Part shown: positions 8,293-16,356 of the stretch, piece after piece
How positions within the stretch are numbered: the stretch's first letter is position 1
How the letters are laid out: each line of letters begins with the position of its first letter
Assembly (NCBI GenBank): GCA_024234815.1
Contig: JACKNO010000001.1
Span: 620,001-684,000, forward strand
DNA from: Pseudomonadales bacterium
GTDB lineage: Bacteria; Pseudomonadota; Gammaproteobacteria; Pseudomonadales; Halieaceae
Reading direction: 5' to 3'
Length of the DNA: 64,000 nt
Position numbers and translations under genes: made by a program
The notes under the pieces: model-generated
Database searches by the model: none
Told to the model about the DNA's origin: nothing
What the model saw: the letters and a program-made list of their open reading frames with translations, nothing else

Positions 8293-9567
8293 TCAGACCG
8301 CGGCGAAGCGATAGCCCGGCTTGGCGAAGGCCAGCTGCACCGTGCTTATGATACGCTCGCGAAAGCCGCCCTCGCAGTAAGCCAGGTAGAACTCCCACAT
8401 GCGGATGAAGGTCTGGTCGAAGCCCATCTCCCTTACCCCTGCCTGCGCCGCCAGGAAGCGCTCGCGCCAATGGGACAGGGTGAGGGCGTAGTCCCGGGTG
8501 ATATCCCGCAGGTGGATCATTTGCATGTCTGTGTCGCGGGCCAGGTGGTCGGCGATAACCGCCACCGAAGGCAGGCTGCCGCCCGGGAAGATGTAACGCT
8601 GGATGAAGTCCACCGAATCCCGCGCAGCGGCGTAGCGCTGGTCGGCAATGGTGATGGCCTGGATGACCATTTTCCCTTCCGGCTTCAGCAGTTGGCTGCA
8701 ACGCTGGAAGTAGCTGCTGTAGAAGTCGTGTCCCACCGCCTCGATCATCTCCACCGACACCAGCTTGTCGAAGCGTCCCTGCAGGTTGCGGTAGTCCTCG
8801 CACAGCAGGGTGATCCTGTCCTGCAGTCCCGCCTTGCGCACCTGCTCGCAGGCGTATTCGTACTGCTCCTGCGAAATCGTGGTGGTGGTAACGCGGCAGC
8901 CGTAATTGCGGGCGGCGTGGATGGCCATGCCGCCCCATCCGGTACCTATCTCCAGCAGGTGGTCGTCCTCACAAAGCTCAAGTTGCCTGCAGAGCTCGTC
9001 AAGTTTGGCCACCGATGCATCCTCAAGACCGGTCGCGTCTGTGTCGAACAGGGCGGCCGAATACATCATCGTGGGATCCAGGAACAGGCCGAAAAAATCG
9101 TTGCCGAGGTCGTAGTGGGCGGCGATGTTTTTGCGCGAGCCTTTGCGCGTATTGCGGTTGAGGGTATGCGACAGCTTCAGGCCCAGGCGCACCAGCCAGG
9201 ACTGTTTGGACTCCATGAGCTCCAGGGTGGGCAGGTTGGCGCTGAACAGGCGCATGACAGCCACCAGGTCGGGTGATGTCCACAGGCCCTGCATATAGGC
9301 CTCACCGGTGGCGATGCTGCCCCCGGAGAGCATCAGGCGATACAGGTTGCTGTCGTGTATGTACACCTCGGCGTGGGGCTGGCTGGCATCGCCCGCATTC
9401 CCGAAATGAAAGATTTCACCCTCGTCGTGAAGCGTGAGGCTGCCGACCTCGATGTTGGCCAGCAGGCGCAGGCAGATGCGCCTGGCAAACGGGCGTCGCA
9501 AGGGAAGTGCGTGGACTTCCCGGGGCAGGCTGAGACCGTTTGTTGTGAGTTCGCTAGAGTTGCTCAT
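8293..9567 (-). CDS. Cyclopropane-fatty-acyl-phospholipid synthase-like methyltransferase
   Basis: A 424-residue SAM-dependent lipid methyltransferase of the Cfa family. The N-terminal half is the lipid-binding domain. The family motif AHYDLGNDFF lies at 150-159, and the SAM-binding motif LEIGTGWGG at 205-213 (classical Cfa usually has Cys in place of the Thr). These enzymes add a methyl or methylene group to unsaturated phospholipid acyl chains. The gene is last in a minus-strand operon behind DUF1365 and an FAD oxidoreductase, a set that ECF/ChrR systems control in other proteobacteria and that has been linked to furan fatty acid synthesis. I chose the ATG at 9567; it overlaps DUF1365 by 14 bases. 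It converges with the helicase, leaving 1 base between. Confidence 0.87.
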   Translation of the reverse strand: MSNSSELTTNGLSLPREVHALPLRRPFARRICLRLLANIEVGSLTLHDEGEIFHFGNAGDASQPHAEVYIHDSNLYRLMLSGGSIATGEAYMQGLWTSPDLVAVMRLFSANLPTLELMESKQSWLVRLGLKLSHTLNRNTRKGSRKNIAAHYDLGNDFFGLFLDPTMMYSAALFDTDATGLEDASVAKLDELCRQLELCEDDHLLEIGTGWGGMAIHAARNYGCRVTTTTISQEQYEYACEQVRKAGLQDRITLLCEDYRNLQGRFDKLVSVEMIEAVGHDFYSSYFQRCSQLLKPEGKMVIQAITIADQRYAAARDSVDFIQRYIFPGGSLPSVAVIADHLARDTDMQMIHLRDITRDYALTLSHWRERFLAAQAGVREMGFDQTFIRMWEFYLAYCEGGFRERIISTVQLAFAKPGYRFAAV

Positions 9568-10324
9568 GTTGGGCTCCGGTGGGCTTGGTGCCAGGATGTG
9601 AATGGAATGGTGTGCCCTTGATGAACAATCGCAGGGCCTGCCAGTAAATAGCCAGGCCAATTTTTGCCGTCATCAGGGGGTAGCGTAATAGTGTGCGATT
9701 CAGGTTCGCCGCAGTCATCGGCCTGGCGGACAGGGACAGGCTGGCGTCAAAGACTTTCCTGCCGGCATCGGTATTGCCAAGATGCAGCACCAGCCGATGG
9801 TCCGGGGTACTGCTGCGCCAGTGATAGCGCATGTCCATGGGGTTGAAAGGCGAGACATGAAACGCCTTGTCAAACTCGGTCTGCAACCAGCGACCGCTGT
9901 CGGGTCCGCGCAGCACGTAGCTGTGGCGTTCGTTCCAGGGTGTGTTGTTCACCTCGGCCACGAGGAACTCCAGGCGGGATTCGTCTTCGCTGAAGCAGTA
10001 GTAGCAGGCGATAGGGTTCATGCTGACACCGAAGTAGCGCAGGTTGGCGAGCAGGTAGACGGGACCTCGATGGTCGACTCCTGTCTCCTCGAAGATACGC
10101 CGGCGCACCTCCTGCTGCAGGGGCAGCTCGGGGTCGCCCAGGAAATCGCTGCGCTGAAAGCGGGCGGGCGCCCAGCCCCGGGCTGACCAGAGCAGGTTTC
10201 CGTCGAACAGTGTGGGCAGCTCGTCCAGGCAGATGTAGGGCATGAAAACGCGGTAGCTGAACTCATGCTCCCTGGGGTGTCGACGCCGGTGTTTGACCAC
10301 ACCCTCGTACAGGCGTGATCTCAT
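9554..10324 (-). CDS. DUF1365 family protein
   Basis: A 256-residue protein of the DUF1365 family, recognisable from its N-terminus (SRLYEGVVKHRRRHP, FSYRVFMPYICLDEL) and the central NPIACYYCF and NNTPWNERHSYV motifs. The biochemical function is not firmly established. It is nearly always found between an FAD-dependent oxidoreductase and a Cfa-like methyltransferase, as here, and is thought to take part in modification of membrane fatty acids. Its start overlaps the stop of the FAD gene by 4 bases (ATGA), and its end overlaps the Cfa gene, so all three are likely translated together. Confidence 0.88.
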   Translation of the reverse strand: MRSRLYEGVVKHRRRHPREHEFSYRVFMPYICLDELPTLFDGNLLWSARGWAPARFQRSDFLGDPELPLQQEVRRRIFEETGVDHRGPVYLLANLRYFGVSMNPIACYYCFSEDESRLEFLVAEVNNTPWNERHSYVLRGPDSGRWLQTEFDKAFHVSPFNPMDMRYHWRSSTPDHRLVLHLGNTDAGRKVFDASLSLSARPMTAANLNRTLLRYPLMTAKIGLAIYWQALRLFIKGTPFHSHPGTKPTGAQHEQL

Positions 10325-11595
10325 GCAGCGACCCTTCGCTGCTGTTTGAGGGCGTTGGCCACCCGCAGGGCGCTGACCACGCCGTCTTCGTGGAAGCCGT
10401 TCTGCCAGTAGGCGCCGCAGAACCAGGTATTGCGCTGGCCGTTGATTTCGTCCCAGCGACGCTGGGCGGCGATGCCGGCAATAGAGAACACCGGGTGATC
10501 GTAGGTGAACCTGCCCAGTACCTTGTGCGGGTTGATGGCCTCGCTGTTATTCAGGGTGACGCAGAAGGTTTCAGGCGCCGTAATACCCTGCAGGATGTTC
10601 ATGTTGTAAGTCACTACCGCCCGCTCCTGCCCGGTGCCCAGCGAGTAGTTCCAACTGGACCAGGTCGCGCGCCTGCGCGGCAGCAGGCGGGTGTCGGTGT
10701 GCAGCACCACGTCATTCGACTGGTAGGGCAATGCCCCCAGCACATCGCGTTCCGCGGGGCTTGGTTCATCCAGCAGCGCCAGCGCCTGGTCGGAGTGCGT
10801 GGCGAGCACCACCTGGTCGAAGGCCAGCCGGCGGCCGTCGGCCATCGCCAGGATGGTCTGGCCGGGTTGCCGAATGACCCGCGTTACAGCGCAACCGGTG
10901 AAAATTCGCTGCTCGAAACGTTGGCAGAGGGGGCGCAGGTATTCGCGCGACCCGCCCTCTATGACGCGCCACTGGGGGCGGTCCTGCACTGACAGGAGGC
11001 CGTGGTTGCGGAAGAAGCGGAGAAAGAAACTGAGCGGAAAATCCAGGATGGTGGCGCAATCGGCCGACCAGATGGCTGAACCCATTGCGACCAGGTACTG
11101 CCGGGTGAAAGCCTCGCCATAGCGATTATTCTGCAGGTACTCTCGCAGGGTCTGGGTGTCGCTGACCCGTCCGCCATCAAGGTCGGCGACGGACTCCCTG
11201 TTGAAGCGCAGGATGTCCCTGACCATGCCCAGGAAGCGCCAGGACAGGAGGTTGCTGCGCTGGGCGAACAGGCTATTGAGGTTGGTACCGGAATATTCCA
11301 GCCCGGTCTGTTCGTCCCTTACACTGAAGCCCATTTCAGTCGGCTTGCTGGACACTCCCAGGCTGTCCAGCAGGGCGATAAAATTGGGGTAGGTCCAATC
11401 ATTGAACACAATGAAGCCGGTATCGATGGCATAGCGGCGCGGCCCCAACTGGACATCGACGGTCGCGGTGTGGCCACCTATCTGTTTACCCGCTTCGAAC
11501 ACCGATACCTCGTGCTCAGTGCTCAGGTAGTGCGCGCAGCTCAAACCGGAAATTCCGGATCCAATGACAGCTATCTTCACTATGCCGTTCTCCAT
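10321..11595 (-). CDS. FAD-dependent amine-oxidase-like oxidoreductase
   Basis: A 424-residue flavoprotein. The dinucleotide-binding motif GSGISG is at residues 12-17, and the acidic residue that binds the ribose is in VFEAG near 33-37. The GGH motif after it (QIGGHTATV) is typical of this group. It resembles the predicted NAD/FAD-binding oxidoreductases that sit in front of DUF1365 and Cfa genes. The reaction is not proven; oxidation or desaturation of a fatty acyl chain is the favoured idea. It is the first gene of the minus-strand operon and is preceded by an ECF-type promoter facing away from the sigma factor gene. Confidence 0.86.
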   Translation of the reverse strand: MENGIVKIAVIGSGISGLSCAHYLSTEHEVSVFEAGKQIGGHTATVDVQLGPRRYAIDTGFIVFNDWTYPNFIALLDSLGVSSKPTEMGFSVRDEQTGLEYSGTNLNSLFAQRSNLLSWRFLGMVRDILRFNRESVADLDGGRVSDTQTLREYLQNNRYGEAFTRQYLVAMGSAIWSADCATILDFPLSFFLRFFRNHGLLSVQDRPQWRVIEGGSREYLRPLCQRFEQRIFTGCAVTRVIRQPGQTILAMADGRRLAFDQVVLATHSDQALALLDEPSPAERDVLGALPYQSNDVVLHTDTRLLPRRRATWSSWNYSLGTGQERAVVTYNMNILQGITAPETFCVTLNNSEAINPHKVLGRFTYDHPVFSIAGIAAQRRWDEINGQRNTWFCGAYWQNGFHEDGVVSALRVANALKQQRRVAA

Positions 11596-11649
11596 GGGGC
11601 TCGCGGTGCCGGGGCATGGCCGGCCAGCGAATTGAATGTAGTATTGCTT

Positions 11650-11677
11650 GTTACGCCCTGTTGCGGGAAATGGATCT
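11650..11677 (-). promoter_or_regulatory. Candidate ECF-type promoter of the FAD/DUF1365/Cfa operon
   Basis: Read on the minus strand, AGATCC (11677-11672) is followed after exactly 18 bases by TAAC (11653-11650). This resembles the TGATCC-type promoters used by RpoE/ChrR-class sigma factors and has the same spacing as the divergent promoter at 11703-11730. One base of the -35 element differs from TGATCC. Confidence 0.5.
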
Positions 11678-11702
11678 GTAAACAGACTATTGTAGGAGAG
11701 GG

Positions 11703-11730
11703 TGATCCGGTTCGTGGGCGGGGTCGTATA
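11703..11730 (+). promoter_or_regulatory. Candidate autoregulated ECF promoter of the sigma-chrR operon
   Basis: TGATCC at 11703-11708 is followed after 18 bases by TATA at 11727-11730, 35 bases before the GTG start of the sigma factor. TGATCC is the -35 element known for the Rhodobacter RpoE/ChrR class. The site suggests that the sigma factor transcribes its own operon. Confidence 0.62.
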
Positions 11731-11765
11731 TTGATTTGCTAATGCGAAAATAGAGAAGGATAAAC

Positions 11766-12365
11766 GTGACAGATAATCCTGAGGGAACGAGGACGGGTTC
11801 GGATGATCCGGGGGGACGCCGAACCGACGAGTGGAGTGAATGCCTGCAGTTGATTGCCGGCAGCCAGGACAGGGCGGCCTTCACGCGCTTTTTTAGGCAC
11901 TTTGGCCCCCTTATAAAGGCCTTTGCCCTCGCCGGATCAAGGCTGTCCGCCTCGGTAGCCGACGAGCTGGTCCAGGAAGTGATGCTGAAAGTGTGGCAGA
12001 AGGCCGGCGGATTCAATCCTGAAAAAGCCTCTGCCAGCACCTGGGTGTATACGATCGCTCGCAATTGCCGGACCGATATGTTTCGGCGCTTACAGAAATT
12101 CGATACACCCCTGGCCGAGGAAGATGTGTTTCCGGACAGGGAGAACGAGGAGCCTTTCGCCATGTTGCACGGCCGGCGCAGCGAAGAGCGCGTGCGGGAA
12201 CTGATGAAGAGTCTCCCCGCCGACCAGATGCAGATACTGGCAAAGGTGTACATGGAAGGGAAATCACATGCGGAAGCCGCCGCGGAACTGGACCTGCCCC
12301 TGGGCACGGTCAAGTCCCGGGTCAGGTTGGCTATCCAGAAACTTCAAATACAGATAGATCGGTAA
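11766..12365 (+). CDS. ECF sigma factor, RpoE/ChrR class
   Basis: A 199-residue extracytoplasmic-function sigma factor with only regions 2 and 4. Region 2 runs from about 38 to 115 and includes the core-binding stretch DELVQEVMLKVWQ and the -10-recognition stretch STWVYTIARNCRTD. Region 4 contains the helix-turn-helix HAEAAAELDLPLGTVKSRVRLAIQKL near 163-190. The partner 4 bases downstream is a ChrR anti-sigma factor, which places it in the group that responds to singlet oxygen and organic peroxides. The start is GTG with a GAAGGA ribosome site. A TGATCC-type promoter upstream suggests autoregulation. Confidence 0.9.
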   Translation: MTDNPEGTRTGSDDPGGRRTDEWSECLQLIAGSQDRAAFTRFFRHFGPLIKAFALAGSRLSASVADELVQEVMLKVWQKAGGFNPEKASASTWVYTIARNCRTDMFRRLQKFDTPLAEEDVFPDRENEEPFAMLHGRRSEERVRELMKSLPADQMQILAKVYMEGKSHAEAAAELDLPLGTVKSRVRLAIQKLQIQIDR

Positions 12366-12369
12366 CTTT

Positions 12370-13023
12370 ATGGCTAATTTTCACCCAGAGCTGGACCTTT
12401 TGACGGAACACGCGGCGGGTAACCTGCCGCTGGCCCAGGCGGCCTGTGTCTCGGTTCACATGAACTATTGCGAACAGTGCCAGCGTACCTCGGCCCGCTT
12501 GCAGTCCCTCGGCGCGTCCCTGTTCGAGGGGCTGCAGGGCGAGCCCGTTGGCGATGCCCTGCTCAATTCGGTGCTGGCGCGCCTGGATGACGAGCCCCCC
12601 CTGAGTTATGCCCGCTCCGATTGGTCGGCGGGAAAGACCCCGGCCATCCTGCAGCGCCTCATGAGCGGCGATCTCACTGACCTGGTCTGGAAAAAGATTA
12701 CCAGCTCCCTCAGCATCAGCTACCTCAAGACCGGTGACCCCAATTACGAGTTCGCCCTCTACAATATCAAGGCGGGTGGCAAAATTCCGGAGCACACGCA
12801 TTGTGGATCGGAGATTACGCTGGTCCTGGAAGGTGGTTTTTCGGATGCCGATGGCACTTATCACCAGGGCGATTTCCTGCTGCGCCAGCCCGGTGATGTC
12901 CACGCCCCCACCGCCGTGCAATCCGAAGACTGCATTTGCCTGGCGGTGCTTGATGCTCCGCTGAAGTTCACCGGCTGGCAGTACCGCTGGATGAATCCGT
13001 TCCTCAAGCTGCGCGCCGGCTAG
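12370..13023 (+). CDS. chrR: ChrR family zinc anti-sigma factor
   Basis: A 217-residue two-domain anti-sigma factor. The N-terminal zinc anti-sigma domain has its four ligands at H5, H30, C34 and C37 (HMNYCEQC). The C-terminal cupin domain has H142, H144, E148 and H178. Both sets fall exactly one residue before or after the positions known in Rhodobacter sphaeroides ChrR, so all metal ligands are kept. ChrR holds the sigma factor inactive until singlet oxygen or related stress releases it. The gene starts 4 bases after the sigma factor stop, so the two are cotranscribed. Confidence 0.92.
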   Translation: MANFHPELDLLTEHAAGNLPLAQAACVSVHMNYCEQCQRTSARLQSLGASLFEGLQGEPVGDALLNSVLARLDDEPPLSYARSDWSAGKTPAILQRLMSGDLTDLVWKKITSSLSISYLKTGDPNYEFALYNIKAGGKIPEHTHCGSEITLVLEGGFSDADGTYHQGDFLLRQPGDVHAPTAVQSEDCICLAVLDAPLKFTGWQYRWMNPFLKLRAG

Positions 13024-13024
13024 A

Positions 13025-13038
13025 CCGACCCGGGTCGG
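13025..13038. repeat. Perfect palindrome after chrR
   Basis: CCGACCCGGGTCGG is self-complementary over 14 bases and begins one base after the chrR stop codon. It has no loop and no T-run, so it is a weak candidate for a transcript-end hairpin or a protein-binding site. Confidence 0.4.
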
Positions 13039-13154
13039 ACTCCGGGGAAATGGCTTCGAACGTTCCGGGCATTGCCCCGGCCGTGCTTGCTGCCAATGTC
13101 CCTTCAGGGCGTGTGGTTTCTCGATGCACCTGCGTGATGCCAGCCAGCATCCGG

Positions 13155-13187
13155 ATTCACGGGGTGAATACTCGCCATTATTCACCC
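13155..13187. promoter_or_regulatory. Operator-like inverted repeats upstream of pntAA
   Basis: ATTCAC (13155-13160), GTGAAT (13164-13169) and ATTCAC (13180-13185) form two nested inverted repeats. The longer one pairs GGGTGAATA (13162-13170) with TATTCACCC (13179-13187) across 8 bases. There is no T-run, so a regulator site is likelier than a terminator. No known regulator is recognised. Confidence 0.4.
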
Positions 13188-13345
13188 GCACTGCGGCCTG
13201 TGCTACAGTCGGCGGCTGCCTGCGACAGGTGGCTCGGGGTAAATGCCAATTGCAGCGATGACCAGGGTTGCGGCATATAGCACAGCAATGCCGGTCGACC
13301 GGTTGGCGGCACTACAAATACACAGGTACGGGGGTATAAACCGCA

Positions 13346-14488
13346 ATGCGCATCGCCATTCCCAAAGAAATGCATCCGGGCGAGAACCGGGTTCCCATCA
13401 CGCCGGAATCGGCGAAGAAGCTGTGCCGCATGGGTGCGGAGCTGGTCGTGGAGGCCGGTTTGGGTGCCGGCTCCGGATTTCCCGATTCCGAGTACGAGGA
13501 GGCGGGAGCTAGCGTCTCCACCGATCGCAAGGAGCTGTTCCGTACCGCTGATGTGCTCCTGAGGCTGCGCAAGCCCGCGCCCGATGAAGTCGAACTGATG
13601 AAGCGCGGCTGTATTCATATCAGCTACCTCGACCCGTTCAATGAGCGGGAACTGGTGACCGCGCTCAAGGATGCCGGTATTACCGCCATCAGCATGGAAA
13701 TGATCCCGCGTACCACGCGCAGCCAGAAGATGGACGCCCTCAGCTCCCAGGCCAACCTGGCGGGCTATGTCATGGTGCTGCTGGCCGCGACCCACCTGCC
13801 GCGCATCTTCCCCATGATGATGACCCCCGCGGGTACGCTGAAGCCCGCCAATGTATTTGTGATCGGCGCCGGTGTTGCCGGCCTGCAGGCCATTGCCACG
13901 GCCAAGCGCCTGGGTGCCAGGGTCACCGCTTTTGACACGCGCCCGGTAGTTGCCGAGCAGGTACAGTCCCTGGGAGCGAAGTTCCTCGAGATCGACCTGG
14001 GCGAAACCGGCCAGACCGCGGGTGGATACGCCCTGGAGCTGACCCCCGAGCAGGTGGAGAAGCAGCGCCAGGCGCAGAAAGAGATCATTGCCAAATCCGA
14101 CGTGGTGATCACCACGGCACAGGTCTTCGGCCGCAAGCCGCCTGTTCTGGTTACCAGGGATATGGTGGAAGGCATGGCCCCGGGTTCGGTGATTGTCGAC
14201 ATGGCTGCGGAAACCGGCGGCAATGTCGAGGGCTCAGTGCCTGACGAGGTAGTTAAGGTGGGTGGGGTGACCATCATCGGCAAGGGCAACCTGGCCGGCG
14301 AGGTGGCGCGCCATGCCAGCCAGATGTATTCCTCCAACCTGTTCAACCTGGTGGAGGACAACTGGAGCGAGGAGCAGAAGCAGTTTGTGGTGGATTTCGA
14401 GGACGACATCCTGCCCGGCTGTATCATCACCCACGGGGGTGAGGTGGTAAACGAAACCATCAAGAAAATCATGGAAGGGGGGGCGTAA
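13346..14488 (+). CDS. pntAA: NAD(P) transhydrogenase subunit alpha, NAD-binding part (PntAA)
   Basis: A 380-residue soluble domain I of the proton-translocating transhydrogenase, which transfers hydride from NADH to NADP+ using the proton gradient. It begins MRIAIPKEMHPGENRVPITPE, typical of the alanine dehydrogenase/PntA family. The NAD-binding Rossmann motif is GAGVAGLQAIATAKRLGA near 171-188. In enterobacteria PntA is one chain of about 510 residues; here the membrane part is a separate gene, as in many other bacteria. The next gene starts 1 base after its stop. The enzyme supplies NADPH for biosynthesis and antioxidant systems, which fits the neighbouring stress genes, although no direct link is shown. 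Confidence 0.94.
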   Translation: MRIAIPKEMHPGENRVPITPESAKKLCRMGAELVVEAGLGAGSGFPDSEYEEAGASVSTDRKELFRTADVLLRLRKPAPDEVELMKRGCIHISYLDPFNERELVTALKDAGITAISMEMIPRTTRSQKMDALSSQANLAGYVMVLLAATHLPRIFPMMMTPAGTLKPANVFVIGAGVAGLQAIATAKRLGARVTAFDTRPVVAEQVQSLGAKFLEIDLGETGQTAGGYALELTPEQVEKQRQAQKEIIAKSDVVITTAQVFGRKPPVLVTRDMVEGMAPGSVIVDMAAETGGNVEGSVPDEVVKVGGVTIIGKGNLAGEVARHASQMYSSNLFNLVEDNWSEEQKQFVVDFEDDILPGCIITHGGEVVNETIKKIMEGGA

Positions 14489-14489
14489 C

Positions 14490-14777
14490 ATGATACCTGC
14501 AGAAGTATTCCTGACATTTATTCTCATGTTGTCCATCTTCCTGGGCTTCGAACTGATCAACAAGGTGCCCGCAACCCTGCACACCCCGTTGATGTCCGGC
14601 GCCAACGCGATATCCGGGATCACCCTGGTGGGCGCCATCAGCCTGGCGGGGACCGGCTCGCAGGATCTGTCCAACTGGCTGGGCGCGGCTGCGGTCGCCC
14701 TGGCGACCATCAACGTGGTGGGCGGTTATATGGTGACTGATCGCATGCTCGCCATGTTCAAGAAGAAGGGGAGCTAG
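14490..14777 (+). CDS. pntAB: NAD(P) transhydrogenase subunit alpha, membrane part (PntAB)
   Basis: A 95-residue membrane protein that corresponds to the C-terminal part of enterobacterial PntA. It has about three hydrophobic segments and the conserved stretch PATLHTPLMSGANAISGI near 26-43. It forms part of the proton channel together with PntB. It begins 1 base after pntAA and ends 5 bases before pntB, so the three genes are one operon. Confidence 0.93.
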   Translation: MIPAEVFLTFILMLSIFLGFELINKVPATLHTPLMSGANAISGITLVGAISLAGTGSQDLSNWLGAAAVALATINVVGGYMVTDRMLAMFKKKGS

Positions 14778-14782
14778 GAACC

Positions 14783-16135
14783 ATGGATAACCTGATTCAA
14801 TACAGTTATGTGGTCGCTGCAGCCCTTTTCATCTTCGGCCTGAAGCAGCTTGGTTCTCCGGCTACCGCGCGCCGCGGCAATATGGTTTCAGCCCTCGGCA
14901 TGTTGCTGGCCGTGATTGCGGCCCTGCTGGACCAGGGCATTGTGGAGTTTCAATGGATCGCCCTGGGCATCGCCATCGGCGCCGTCATTGGCGCGGCCGC
15001 GGCTCGCCTTGTGCAAATGACCGCGATGCCCGAGATGGTCGCCCTGTTCAATGGATTCGGCGGTATGGCCAGCCTGCTGGTGGGTTGGGCTGCGCTGGTT
15101 CCCGGCTCGGCCACGTTCACGCTGGTCACCATCGTGCTGTCGATCCTGATCGGCGGCGTGACCTTTACCGGCAGCATGATCGCCTACGGCAAGCTCAGTG
15201 AGCGGATAGGCAGCGGCGCGGTTCTTTTCAGCGGCCAGCAGGTGGTCAACAGCCTGATTGTGTTGGGCATCCTGGCCGGCGCCGTCATGTTCTGCCTGCA
15301 ACCGGAAAACCACACCTGGTTGTACCTGGTGGTGATTCTGTCGCTGGTATTCGGCGTGATGGTGGTCATACCGATCGGCGGCGCGGACATGCCGGTGGTC
15401 ATCTCCCTGCTGAACTCCTACTCGGGCCTGGCGGCCTGCGCCGCGGGTTTTGCGGTGAACAACAACATCCTGATCGTGGCCGGCGCGCTCGTTGGCGCCT
15501 CCGGTATCATTCTCACCCAGATCATGTGCAAGGCGATGAACCGCTCCCTGGCCAACGTGTTGTTCAGTGGTTTTGGCAGTGGCAAGGTCGAGACGACGGT
15601 GGTCGAAGGGGAGATCAAGCCGATTGTCGCGGAGGATGCGTACTATATTCTCGAGGCGGCGACCAATATCGCGATCATCCCCGGCTACGGTATGGCGGTG
15701 GCCCAGGCCCAGCATGTGGTCAAGGAACTGGCGCAACTGCTGGAGAAAAACGGCGCCGAGGTGAGCTTTGGTATTCACCCGGTGGCGGGGCGCATGCCGG
15801 GTCATATGAACGTGTTGCTGGCCGAGGCCGACGTGCCCTACGACCAGCTGCTGGAGATGGACGATATCAACCCCCGCATGGAGAATATGGACGTGGCCAT
15901 CGTGATCGGCGCCAACGACGTGGTCAACCCGGCGGCCCGGGAGATAGAGTCCTCCCCGATCTACGGCATGCCGGTGATCAATGTGGACAAGGCGCGCACC
16001 GTGTTTGTGCTGAAGCGCTCCATGGCCTCGGGTTTCGCCGGTATCGAGAATCCCCTGTTCTACAAGGACAATACACGTATGCTGTTTGGCGACGCCAAGG
16101 AGTCAATCGGCAACCTGATTCGCGAATTCAGCTGA
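14783..16135 (+). CDS. pntB: NAD(P) transhydrogenase subunit beta (PntB)
   Basis: A 450-residue inner-membrane protein. The first ~260 residues form about nine transmembrane helices that complete the proton channel. The C-terminal ~180 residues form the soluble NADP(H)-binding domain III, with the conserved GYGMAVAQAQHVVKEL and HPVAGRMPGHMNVLLAEADVPYD stretches and the terminal VFVLKRSMASGFAGI motif. Length agrees with the family (about 460). The operon ends 22 bases upstream of a strong terminator. Confidence 0.95.
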   Translation: MDNLIQYSYVVAAALFIFGLKQLGSPATARRGNMVSALGMLLAVIAALLDQGIVEFQWIALGIAIGAVIGAAAARLVQMTAMPEMVALFNGFGGMASLLVGWAALVPGSATFTLVTIVLSILIGGVTFTGSMIAYGKLSERIGSGAVLFSGQQVVNSLIVLGILAGAVMFCLQPENHTWLYLVVILSLVFGVMVVIPIGGADMPVVISLLNSYSGLAACAAGFAVNNNILIVAGALVGASGIILTQIMCKAMNRSLANVLFSGFGSGKVETTVVEGEIKPIVAEDAYYILEAATNIAIIPGYGMAVAQAQHVVKELAQLLEKNGAEVSFGIHPVAGRMPGHMNVLLAEADVPYDQLLEMDDINPRMENMDVAIVIGANDVVNPAAREIESSPIYGMPVINVDKARTVFVLKRSMASGFAGIENPLFYKDNTRMLFGDAKESIGNLIREFS

Positions 16136-16157
16136 CATCGGGGTGTAGAGTTACCAG

Positions 16158-16181
16158 CGCCGGCCCCGTGCCGGCGTTTTT
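16158..16181 (+). terminator. Rho-independent terminator after pntB
   Basis: CGCCGGC (16158-16164), a 5-base loop, GCCGGCG (16170-16176) and a run of five T bases. It ends the transhydrogenase operon. Confidence 0.85.
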
Positions 16182-16356
16182 ATTTGGCCTGGCCCCCGCT
16201 GTAATCGATACCGATACCCGGTCCCGGCAGGCGCTCCGGTTCAGAAAATCGGTCCGCGGGCAGCTTGTCGTCCCCATGAGCGGGATCAATGATTTACCCG
16301 GCTGGACAGGTTAGGCTCAGGCTATATTCTGACGCTATACATGCCGGGATGAGACT

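Larger units (their letters stand above)
13024..13345 (+). other. Intergenic region between chrR and pntAA
   Basis: No gene is supported in these 322 bases. The stretch holds a 14-base perfect palindrome right after the chrR stop and a cluster of ATTCAC/GTGAAT half-sites at 13155-13187, both described separately. The promoter of the transhydrogenase operon must lie here, but I cannot fix it by eye. Confidence 0.5.

Noticed and set aside
13025..13038. Terminator after chrR
   Set aside because: The palindrome has no loop and no T-run, so I list it only as a repeat.
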